From assembly GCA_016763355.1 (NCBI GenBank), contig JAESTY010000140.1, forward strand, positions 1 to 5,137: 5,137 nt of DNA, read 5' to 3'. The notes below the pieces were generated by a model, which had not been told where the DNA came from, ran no database searches, and was given only the letters and a program-made list of their open reading frames with translations. This stretch comes from Immundisolibacteraceae bacterium. GTDB lineage: Bacteria > Pseudomonadota > Gammaproteobacteria > Immundisolibacterales > Immundisolibacteraceae. The position numbers and the translations under genes were made by a program. How positions within the stretch are numbered: the first letter of the stretch is position 1; every line of letters starts with the position of its first letter. Positions 1 to 5,137 of the stretch are shown here, in pieces.

Positions 1-2
1 AA

Positions 3-2318
3 AAAATTACTACTGGTAGTAATAATCAGTACAATGAAATAATTTCTTGTTTAGTAGATTTTGATGGTGATGGTTTAGTAGACTTTTATGACCCAGAAAC
101 TAGTGAAGTTTGGTTAAATACAGGCAATGGATTTTCATCAATTGTTAATAATTCTTGGAAATTATCTAATGGTGATCCGCTTTATGAATTTAACTATGGT
201 ACTAAATCAACTCAAATAGCTGGGTTATCTGATTTTAATGGTGATGGGCTTGTAGATTTTTATAAAATAGGAGATACAACTCTTAAAGTAAATACTGGTT
301 CTGGTTTTGTGTCAGAAAGTTTTAGTGATCCTATAGCTTTTCATTTTATACGTTCTATGGATGGTAAAGACTATATCTCTGGTTTAACAGATATTAATGG
401 AGATGGCTATCCAGATAAGTGGGATACTAATCATCAAGGAACCTCCCAAAATAGTGTAAATTTGGGTACAGGTAATGGTTTTCAACAATTAGTTACCCCA
501 TGGCCTTTTGATAACGATACAAATCGTATGGAACCAATGTATAAAGTTCATGCACCTGCTAATGGACGAGGTAGGTTTTCAGGTTTAATGGATTTTAATG
601 GTGACGGATTACCAGATTATTATGATGGATCAAGTTCTGAGGTTTATTTAAACCATGGTCATGGTTTTATGGAAACGCCTTTAACAGCAGATAATACTAT
701 TTCATTTATTCCAACAGACTGGTCTGATACTAATGATAAGTCTTATGCTACTTGGGTAGATATAAATGGTGATGGTTTAATAGATTTTTATAACTCTGAT
801 ACAAGTAAAGCTTGGATTAATGATGGCATAACCCTACGTATTAATAATATAGATAATACTAACCACTCAGTAGATATAGAATATTCTGCTTTAATGGATA
901 ATAATATTTATATTATGGAAGATAGTAGTTCTATAGCTAAAGTACATGATATTGCAGGTCTTTGGGTAGTTAAATTTGTTGAAGATGATGATGGTGTTGG
1001 CCGCACTAAAACAAGTTATAATTATACAGGAGCAAAGCGTCATACAGATTATGGGTTTTTAGGGTTTTCTAAAGTTGTTTCTACTAATGAAGAAAGCAAT
1101 ATGAAGCTAGAAACACAATATGTACAAACCTATCCTCATATTGGTAGTGTAGATAAATCTTTTATCAAATATAAAGGGGTATCTCAAGATATAACTTTAG
1201 AAAAGACAATAAATACTTGGTTATATACTGAAAATAGTATAACTTTTGATAGTGAAACTAAATCTGTTTATTGGCCCTATTTAAAACAAAGTCAAACTGT
1301 TAAATATGAGTTAAACTCTCCTACTACTGAAATATTTAATTCTACAGTTGTTAATACCTATAATAGTAATGGAACTTTAGGTAATAGTGTAGAAATACAT
1401 ACCAATAATTATACAAAAACTCTTAGTTATACATATTATCCAGATACAGAAGCCTCAGATCTTTTGATAATAGGGAAAGTAAAAAAAGAAACTATTTCAG
1501 TTAGTGATCCAAATGCCCCAACTTTAACTAGAAATAAAAAATACTATTATGATAATCAGCCTGATACAGCTACAAGCTTCACTAAAGGTTTTTTAACAAA
1601 AGAAGTTGTTGAAGAGGATGAGACAACTCATAATAATATAATAAAAACGACTAATTATACTAAAAATACATTTGGTAAAGCTTTTTATGTTTGTAATAGT
1701 GGTCATACAGTAGATGTAGATAATAGTGGAAATATAACTTCATATAATCAAATGAGTGATCGTTGTATTCAGACACAATTTTCTTCAATCAATTATGGGC
1801 GTTATCCAGATAGTAAAGTATATGGTAATGGAAAAAGATATTACACTTATAAATATGATCATAAATTAGGACTTAAAACTAAAGAATATGATTTATATAA
1901 CAACGATCGAAAAACGGAGTGGTCTTATAATTCTTATAGTCAATTAACCAATATTTTGTATCCAGATAATACATCTACAAGTATTGATTATCTTGCAACA
2001 ACTGGAGATGCTGCTCCTACAAGTTTTTCTTGGCGTATTACAACAACATCTAGTGGTAAGCCAAAGTCTACTATTTATTATGATAATCAGGGACGAGTAA
2101 TTCGTACAGTATCTAAAACATTAGATCAAAGTAAGTTTAGTATTAAAGATGTTGTATATGATCAAAAAGGACAAGTAGAAAAAAAATCTTTAGCTTATTT
2201 TTCAGACTCTACACCTATATGGCATCAATACTTTTATGATGAAATAGGGCGTGTCACAAAAGAAATCACCCCTAATAATAAAGAGCTGCTTTATGTTTAT
2301 GGAGTTGATAGTGCATGA
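3..2318 (+). CDS. N-terminal fragment: FG-GAP/VCBS repeats plus TcdB middle/N-like domain, 5'-partial
   Basis: This is the open part before the first stop, 771 codons without a visible start. A GTG at 309 opens a 669-residue frame, but the coding pattern runs upstream of it without a break (two calcium-loop repeats lie at 57-257) and no Shine-Dalgarno precedes it, so 309 is not the start. Residues 19-261 hold five D-x-[DN]-G-D-G-x-x-D loops typical of FG-GAP/VCBS beta-propellers. Residues about 280-380 include YNYTGAK (339-345) and GFLGF (351-355), the hallmark of the TcdB middle/N-terminal region in insecticidal toxin B and wall-associated proteins. YD repeats begin near 617, including YDNQGRV (693-699) and YDEIGRV (745-751), and the frame stops at codon 772. 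In Tc toxins this half forms the TcA-docking propeller and part of the shell. Alone it lacks the toxin and the cleavage core. Confidence 0.8.
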   Translation, partial: KITTGSNNQYNEIISCLVDFDGDGLVDFYDPETSEVWLNTGNGFSSIVNNSWKLSNGDPLYEFNYGTKSTQIAGLSDFNGDGLVDFYKIGDTTLKVNTGSGFVSESFSDPIAFHFIRSMDGKDYISGLTDINGDGYPDKWDTNHQGTSQNSVNLGTGNGFQQLVTPWPFDNDTNRMEPMYKVHAPANGRGRFSGLMDFNGDGLPDYYDGSSSEVYLNHGHGFMETPLTADNTISFIPTDWSDTNDKSYATWVDINGDGLIDFYNSDTSKAWINDGITLRINNIDNTNHSVDIEYSALMDNNIYIMEDSSSIAKVHDIAGLWVVKFVEDDDGVGRTKTSYNYTGAKRHTDYGFLGFSKVVSTNEESNMKLETQYVQTYPHIGSVDKSFIKYKGVSQDITLEKTINTWLYTENSITFDSETKSVYWPYLKQSQTVKYELNSPTTEIFNSTVVNTYNSNGTLGNSVEIHTNNYTKTLSYTYYPDTEASDLLIIGKVKKETISVSDPNAPTLTRNKKYYYDNQPDTATSFTKGFLTKEVVEEDETTHNNIIKTTNYTKNTFGKAFYVCNSGHTVDVDNSGNITSYNQMSDRCIQTQFSSINYGRYPDSKVYGNGKRYYTYKYDHKLGLKTKEYDLYNNDRKTEWSYNSYSQLTNILYPDNTSTSIDYLATTGDAAPTSFSWRITTTSSGKPKSTIYYDNQGRVIRTVSKTLDQSKFSIKDVVYDQKGQVEKKSLAYFSDSTPIWHQYFYDEIGRVTKEITPNNKELLYVYGVDSA
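57..785 (+). repeat. Five FG-GAP/VCBS-type calcium-loop repeats (protein level)
   Basis: The motif D-x-[DN]-G-D-G-x-x-D begins at residues 19, 77, 130, 197 and 253, giving spacings of 58, 53, 67 and 56 residues. Examples are DFDGDGLVD, DFNGDGLPD and DINGDGLID. Each is usually preceded by a Gly-Leu or similar strand and followed by an aromatic pair and a WLNTGNGF-like segment, as in propeller blades. The loops probably bind calcium. More repeats may lie upstream, since the first starts only 57 bases into the window. The repetition is in protein sequence with diverged codons, so this is an old repeat and not a recent DNA duplication. Confidence 0.88.
2316..2318 (+). other. In-frame TGA stop interrupting the toxin frame
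   Basis: The frame reads GVDSA-stop-NYTYKKTTDPKG, with YD-repeat homology on each side. A single transition from TGG (Trp) or CGA (Arg) would give this TGA. Trp is plausible before NYTYKKTTDP, but the original residue cannot be fixed without a homologue. TGG encodes Trp many times in the same frame and no other in-frame TGA occurs, so reassignment of TGA is unlikely. I see no selenocysteine insertion signal. Confidence 0.85.
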
Positions 2319-2990
2319 AATTATACTTATAAAAAAACAACAGATCCAAAAGGTAATTCTACTTTTACATATAGTAATTATATTGGGCAAATAAAAGAAA
2401 TTAAAGATGCTTCAAATAATCTTTTAAAGTTTAATTATGATAGCTTCGGAAATAAGATAAAAACTATTGATTCAGATAATAATATAACTTCTTATACTTA
2501 CGATAGTCGTGGCCGTAAGATAACTATAAGTCATCCAAATGTTGGAGATATACAGTATTTTTATAATAGTTTTTCTGAGATTGTTGCTCAAGTAGATAAT
2601 AAAGGACAAAAGATAACTATTGATTACGATGTTTTAGGTCGTAAAATTGAATCCACTAATAAAGAAGGTACTACCAATTGGTATTATGATTTTAATCCAG
2701 ATAATATGGGAGTATCTGCACGTGGCAAATTATTTAAAACAATTGGCCCAGGCTCTTTCAAAAGAAAATATGAAAAATTAAATACTTTTGATAGTAATTA
2801 TCGTTTATCTAATACAGAAATTACCATTGGTGATGATACTTATAACTATAGTTTTACCTATGATTCTAATGGAAGAATAGATAAAACAGTTTATCCTAGT
2901 AATTTTACTATAAAGTATGGTTATTCTAACGATATTTTAAAAAAGATAAGTCGTTATGAAAATGGAAATACTACCGTTGATTATTGGTAA
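2319..2990 (+). pseudogene. Middle fragment of the toxin frame: YD repeats between the two stops
   Basis: These 223 codons lie between the TGA and the TAA and carry four YD units (812, 833, 875, 953), plus a segment NWYYDFNPDNMGVSARGKL that resembles the TcB middle/C region. The only sizeable ATG-started frame is at 2706, coding 94 residues to the TAA. No Shine-Dalgarno lies upstream of that ATG (AT-rich, no AGG-like run), so I do not regard it as a real translation start. The stretch is best read as the inner part of the broken gene and not as an independent gene. Confidence 0.75.
2988..2990 (+). other. In-frame TAA stop interrupting the toxin frame
   Basis: The frame reads TVDYW-stop-ADETDANGLVTKSTLGN. 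In RHS/TcB relatives a W-[QR]-A-x-x-x-D-A-x-G-x-V-T segment leading to an LGN motif is common, so the codon was most likely CAA (Gln), lost by one C-to-T transition. CAA is a normal Gln codon elsewhere in this frame. TAA is seldom read through, so this stop is harder to explain as recoding than the TGA. Confidence 0.85.
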
Positions 2991-3044
2991 GCTGATGAGA
3001 CTGATGCTAATGGTTTAGTTACAAAATCTACTCTTGGTAATGAT

Positions 3045-5060
3045 TTGATTGAAATTGTTACACCAGATGTTTTAGGTAGAATCTCTGGTTTAATTACTAA
3101 AAATTCTAGTAATCAGAACTTTAGATCATGGACATATGATCACGATGATAACGGTAATATAGATTATCGTAAGGATAATATAAGAAATTTTTCAGAAACG
3201 TTTGGATTTGATGATTTGAATCGTTTAACAAGTTCTACTTTTGGAAATCAGACTTATTCTTATGCTAGTAATCAGGGCGGTGACTTAGGTAATTTAACAA
3301 GTAAAACAGGTTTCGGTGACTTACTTTATAATGATACTCGCCCTCATGCTGTTAGTAATACAGTAGTAAGTGGAGTACAAAGTGCTGATTTTGAATATGA
3401 TTTAAATGGAAACCTAATTAAATATTTAGATAGAGAGTTATCTTATGATTCTTTAAATAAATTAATATTTATTAAAGATGATGAGAAAGCTAGTTCATTT
3501 TTTTATAGTCCTAGTGGTTCTTTATTAAGAAAGGGATCTTTTGAATATACTTTAAATAATTATAAGAGAAATTCAGAAACAATATGGCGTATAGGAAATA
3601 CTAGAGAGTTAATTTCAGAAACTATTTTTGTAGATGGACTTTATGAAGTAGTAAAAGAAAATAATGAAATAAAAAAACGACATTTAATTAATGTTGGTAG
3701 TAAAACAATAGCGATTTATACAGACAATGAAAGTATTTCAGATACAACTCATTATTTACATACAGATCATTTAGGTTCAACAGATATCATTACAAATGGA
3801 GATGGTACTGCTGTAATTGAATCAATGAGTTTTGATTCTTGGGGTAGAAGACGTAAACCAGTAGATTGGCAATATAGTAACTTTACGGCTTCTTCTATTA
3901 CAGATAGAGGCTATACTTCTCATCGTCAAATAGATAGTTTTGGTTTGGTACATATGAAGGGCCGAGTTTATGACCCATTACTGGGGCGTTTTTTAAGTCC
4001 TGATCCAATTGTTCAAAATACTTATGATTTACAAGCTTATAATTCCTATGCTTATGTGAGAAATAATCCTTTGTCATTTACTGATCCTAGTGGTTATTCT
4101 TGGATTAGTAGAAAATGGCATCAACTGAAACATGGAGTTGGTAAATTCACACGTAAGTTTGCTGTTCCTTTACTTGGTATGTATTTAACTGGTGGATTTG
4201 GTAGTGGTTTACATTTCAGTTCTTTTTGGGCTGGTGCTACAAGTGGCGCCGCTGGTGCCGCATTAAATGGTGGTAACATTGGTAAAGGTGCTTTAACTGG
4301 TGCTTTTGCTGCTTCTGCTTTTAGATTTGCAGGCCATGGTTCGCATGGCTTAAAGGCTGTACCCGCTCATTTTATAGCAGGGGCTGCATCTGGTGGCTTT
4401 TCTGCTGCTGTTTATGGTGGCAATGTTGGACAATCTGCATTGAGTGGTGGTTTATCTGCTGCTATTGGTAAAAGAATTACATTATCTAATAGATTTAAAG
4501 GGGTTGATTCTGGTCAGTTTCATTTAGGACAGTTTGCTGCTACTGCTGGAGCTGGTGGTTTAGCTTCTGCTTTGTCTGGTGGAGACTTCTTTTCGGGAGC
4601 TAATAACTCCGCAATGGGTTATGTTTTTAATCAGCTAGGAGATAAGTTAGAAAAAGAATTAGGAACTAAAAAGAAAAAAGTTTTTGTTAACTTTGAAGAT
4701 GTAAAAGAAAGAGCCTATAGTTTAGCTAAAAGGAGTTCAAGGGTAGAAATTGTCAGTTTTCCATTAATGCTAGGACATCCTGAACTTTATTTTTTCGATC
4801 ATAATAATAATGTTATCGGGAGGTTTGGTGCAGCTCCAGTACTCGGATGTCATGTAAACAATTATTATGGAGAAGATAATGGTTATAATTGGTCATTACC
4901 AACACATACTTCTAATAATCCAATACAGCTTTTGCAAGCAATAGAAAATAATTCTATTGCTAATAAATGCTTTACTTGTATAACTACTATGGGACCAGCA
5001 TATTTTACACCAAGTACACGGTATATAGTTCCAACATTTACTTATCCATCAAATAGATAA
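3045..5060 (+). CDS. C-terminal fragment: RHS core, self-cleavage motif and toxin tip
   Basis: This is the 3' part of the broken frame, open from 2991. The TTG at 3045 is the first usable start codon and gives 671 residues, but it has no Shine-Dalgarno and sits within conserved sequence, so the start is nominal. Contents: YD units at 1045-1154, then YLHTDHLGS (1251-1259), GRVYDPLLGRFLSPDP (1320-1335), the RHS-associated core, and P-x4-D-P-S-G-Y (1356-1365). These are followed by Gly/Ala-rich repeats (1408-1546) and an unknown tip (1560-1685). In RHS and TcC proteins the core releases the C-terminal toxin into the shell. All of these elements look intact. If this part is translated, it would carry cleavage core and tip without most of the shell. 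The frame ends with tandem stops TAA TAG. Confidence 0.75.
   Translation: MIEIVTPDVLGRISGLITKNSSNQNFRSWTYDHDDNGNIDYRKDNIRNFSETFGFDDLNRLTSSTFGNQTYSYASNQGGDLGNLTSKTGFGDLLYNDTRPHAVSNTVVSGVQSADFEYDLNGNLIKYLDRELSYDSLNKLIFIKDDEKASSFFYSPSGSLLRKGSFEYTLNNYKRNSETIWRIGNTRELISETIFVDGLYEVVKENNEIKKRHLINVGSKTIAIYTDNESISDTTHYLHTDHLGSTDIITNGDGTAVIESMSFDSWGRRRKPVDWQYSNFTASSITDRGYTSHRQIDSFGLVHMKGRVYDPLLGRFLSPDPIVQNTYDLQAYNSYAYVRNNPLSFTDPSGYSWISRKWHQLKHGVGKFTRKFAVPLLGMYLTGGFGSGLHFSSFWAGATSGAAGAALNGGNIGKGALTGAFAASAFRFAGHGSHGLKAVPAHFIAGAASGGFSAAVYGGNVGQSALSGGLSAAIGKRITLSNRFKGVDSGQFHLGQFAATAGAGGLASALSGGDFFSGANNSAMGYVFNQLGDKLEKELGTKKKKVFVNFEDVKERAYSLAKRSSRVEIVSFPLMLGHPELYFFDHNNNVIGRFGAAPVLGCHVNNYYGEDNGYNWSLPTHTSNNPIQLLQAIENNSIANKCFTCITTMGPAYFTPSTRYIVPTFTYPSNR
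3753..4097 (+). other. RHS-associated core with predicted autoproteolysis site
   Basis: The core runs from YLHTDHLGS (1251-1259) through GRVYDPLLGRFLSPDP (1320-1335), then AYNSYAYVRNNPLSFTDPSGY, ending at Tyr1365. In studied RHS and TcC proteins an aspartyl-type self-cleavage takes place just after the D-P-x-G-[hydrophobic/aromatic] motif, using Asp residues of the core. Here Asp1334 and Asp1361 are present, so cleavage is predicted after Tyr1365 (codon 4095-4097). This would free a tip of 320 residues. The motif is seen in the sequence; cleavage is inferred from the family. Confidence 0.85.
4224..4640 (+). repeat. Three Gly/Ala-rich hydrophobic repeats after the RHS core
   Basis: After the core the protein becomes very rich in Gly, Ala and Ser. 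Three related units start at Phe1408 (FWAGATSGAAGAALNGGN), Phe1457 (FIAGAASGGFSAAVYGGN) and Phe1511 (FAATAGAGGLASALSGGD), 49 and 54 residues apart. The first two share F-x-A-G-A-x-S-G-x4-A-x3-G-G-N-x-G-x2-A-L. The last unit ends with ANNSAMGYVFNQLG, which resembles the GA-x-x-G-A-x-x-Y-x-x-N ending common to RHS and contact-dependent toxins just before the toxin domain. The role may be membrane insertion or translocation of the tip, but this is inference. The local rise in G+C follows from GGT/GCT codons and does not suggest foreign DNA. Confidence 0.7.
4680..5057 (+). other. Variable C-terminal tip, candidate toxin domain of unknown family
   Basis: This 126-residue domain begins after a Lys run (1556-1559). 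I do not recognise its family. Its position after the Gly/Ala repeats and at the end of an RHS protein is where the toxin of a polymorphic toxin sits. Visible features: a charged helix-like start (NFEDVKERAYSLAKR), a strand-like GHPELYFFDHNNNVIGRFG (His1592, Glu1594), then Cys1616-His1617, NNYYGEDNGYNW, an amphipathic QLLQAIENNS, and a C-x-x-C at 1656-1659 near the end. The H-P-E plus C-x-x-C pair recalls deaminases, but the 62-residue gap and the strand-like context after HPE argue against that. A papain-like or other cysteine enzyme using Cys1616, or a Zn-stabilised fold, are other options. None is established. Confidence 0.6.
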
Positions 5061-5064
5061 TAGA

Positions 5065-5075
5065 AAGGAAGGAAG
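5065..5075 (+). promoter_or_regulatory. Strong Shine-Dalgarno for the downstream frame
   Basis: AAGGAAGGAAG follows the toxin's tandem stops by one base. The first AAGGA (5065-5069) lies 8 bases before the TTG at 5078, a good spacing. It is the only clear ribosome binding site in the window and fixes the TTG as the likely start of the next gene. Confidence 0.7.
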
Positions 5076-5077
5076 AT

Positions 5078-5137
5078 TTGATAGTCATATTTATTTACTT
5101 AGGCATGTGTATATTATATATTTTTTTAAATAAAAAA
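5078..5137 (+). CDS. Start of a small hydrophobic protein, candidate immunity gene, 3'-partial
   Basis: From TTG 5078 the frame is open to the window end and gives 20 residues, MIVIFIYLGMCILYIFLNKK. The first 17 are almost all hydrophobic and are followed by Asn-Lys-Lys, as in an N-terminal membrane anchor with positive residues on the inner side. A strong Shine-Dalgarno lies at the right distance. An in-frame ATG at 5105 is an alternative start but lacks a comparable site and would cut the hydrophobic segment. The gene starts 17 bases after the toxin stop, with no terminator between, so the two were probably cotranscribed. Immunity genes typically follow RHS toxin tips, and small membrane proteins are common among them. 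The assignment is by position only, because the body of the protein lies outside the window. Confidence 0.55.
   Translation, partial: MIVIFIYLGMCILYIFLNKK

Larger units (their letters stand above)
1851..3464 (+). repeat. RHS/YD-repeat region (protein level), interrupted by both stops
   Basis: Repeated Y/F-D-x-x-[GN]-[RN] units occur at residues 618 (YDHKLGL), 693 (YDNQGRV), 745 (YDEIGRV), 812 (YDSFGNK), 833 (YDSRGRK), 875 (YDVLGRK), 953 (YDSNGRI), 1045 (YDHDDNGN), 1069 (FDDLNRL), 1132 (YDLNGNL) and 1148 (YDSLNKL). In RHS and TcB/TcC proteins these strands spiral into a hollow shell. A PHAV motif at 1114-1117, before the YDLNGNL unit, is also typical of RHS/wall-associated proteins. The TGA at codon 772 and TAA at codon 996 both lie within this region, and repeats continue in the same frame on both sides. 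Confidence 0.85.
1..5060 (+). pseudogene. FG-GAP/TcdB-like/RHS polymorphic toxin gene, 5'-partial, two in-frame stops
   Basis: One frame is open from base 3 to the tandem TAA-TAG at 5058-5063, apart from TGA 2316-2318 and TAA 2988-2990. The 1685 visible codon positions read in order: FG-GAP/VCBS calcium-loop repeats (19-261), TcdB middle/N-like linker (about 280-380), YD repeats (about 617-1154), RHS core (1251-1365), Gly/Ala-rich repeats (1408-1546) and an unrecognised tip (1560-1685). The true start, any signal and any SpvB-like N-terminus lie left of the window. Such proteins are known as secreted or Tc-complex B/C toxins that encapsulate a C-terminal toxin. Having the B-like and C-like halves in one frame is a natural fusion architecture. 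The stops fall inside the YD-repeat shell and would separate propeller from toxin. I infer a recently broken gene. Sequence error or readthrough remain possible, because the rest of the frame is intact. Confidence 0.85.

Noticed and set aside
309..311. GTG at 309 as the gene start
   Set aside because: The frame and the calcium-loop repeats continue upstream to the window edge, and no Shine-Dalgarno precedes it.
2316..2318. TGA read as Trp under an alternative genetic code, or as selenocysteine
   Set aside because: TGG is the normal Trp codon throughout the frame, this is the only in-frame TGA, and a second stop (TAA) also breaks the gene. No selenocysteine element is apparent.
2315..2332. 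ATGA overlap at the first stop, suggesting a coupled downstream gene
   Set aside because: The ATG at 2315 opens a frame that ends at a TAA after five codons, while homology continues in the original frame.
2202..2390. Minus-strand open frame of 62 codons
   Set aside because: It lies antisense to the YD-repeat frame, has no recognisable product, and is explained as a shadow of an AT-rich coding region.
4731..4752. AGGAG-like site inside the toxin tip as an internal ribosome site
   Set aside because: No in-frame ATG, GTG or TTG follows at a suitable distance.
5111..5137. T-run near the right edge as a transcription terminator
   Set aside because: No GC-rich stem precedes the T-run, and the bases fit within an open hydrophobic coding frame.

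Overview
The window is AT-rich (roughly 30% G+C by eye). Almost all of it is one very long reading frame on the + strand. It is open at the left edge and runs in a single frame from base 3 to the TAA at 5058-5060, broken only by a TGA at 2316-2318 and a TAA at 2988-2990. No frameshift is needed to read across either stop, and the protein homology pattern continues on both sides. The reading frame encodes a Tc-toxin B/C-like, FG-GAP/VCBS plus RHS/YD-repeat polymorphic toxin. Residue numbers below count codons from base 3, so residue number equals codon start divided by 3.

Layout, left to right: five calcium-loop FG-GAP/VCBS-type repeats (57-785); a TcdB middle/N-terminal-like linker with a GFLGF motif (about 840-1150); a poorly conserved stretch leading into YD repeats (about 1851-3464), which contains both stops; the RHS-associated core and its predicted self-cleavage motif (about 3753-4097); a Gly/Ala-rich segment with three related repeats (4224-4640); and a 126-residue C-terminal tip that I do not recognise (4680-5057). 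Directly downstream, a strong Shine-Dalgarno sequence precedes a TTG-started reading frame for a hydrophobic peptide that runs off the right edge. By position it is the candidate immunity gene.

How the parts would work together, from knowledge of Tc and RHS families: the propeller and YD repeats build a hollow shell around the C-terminal toxin, the core cuts the tip free inside the shell, and the downstream protein protects the producer. The two stops separate the propeller from the cleavage core, so the locus looks like a recently inactivated gene unless the stops are read through or are sequence errors. Both fit single transition mutations.

Organism: the low G+C, Leu-TTA-rich codon use and B/C-like architecture would suit an AT-rich, probably host-associated Gram-negative bacterium such as some gammaproteobacteria. 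The sequence does not fix the genus. TGG is used for Trp throughout, so a TGA=Trp genetic code is not supported.
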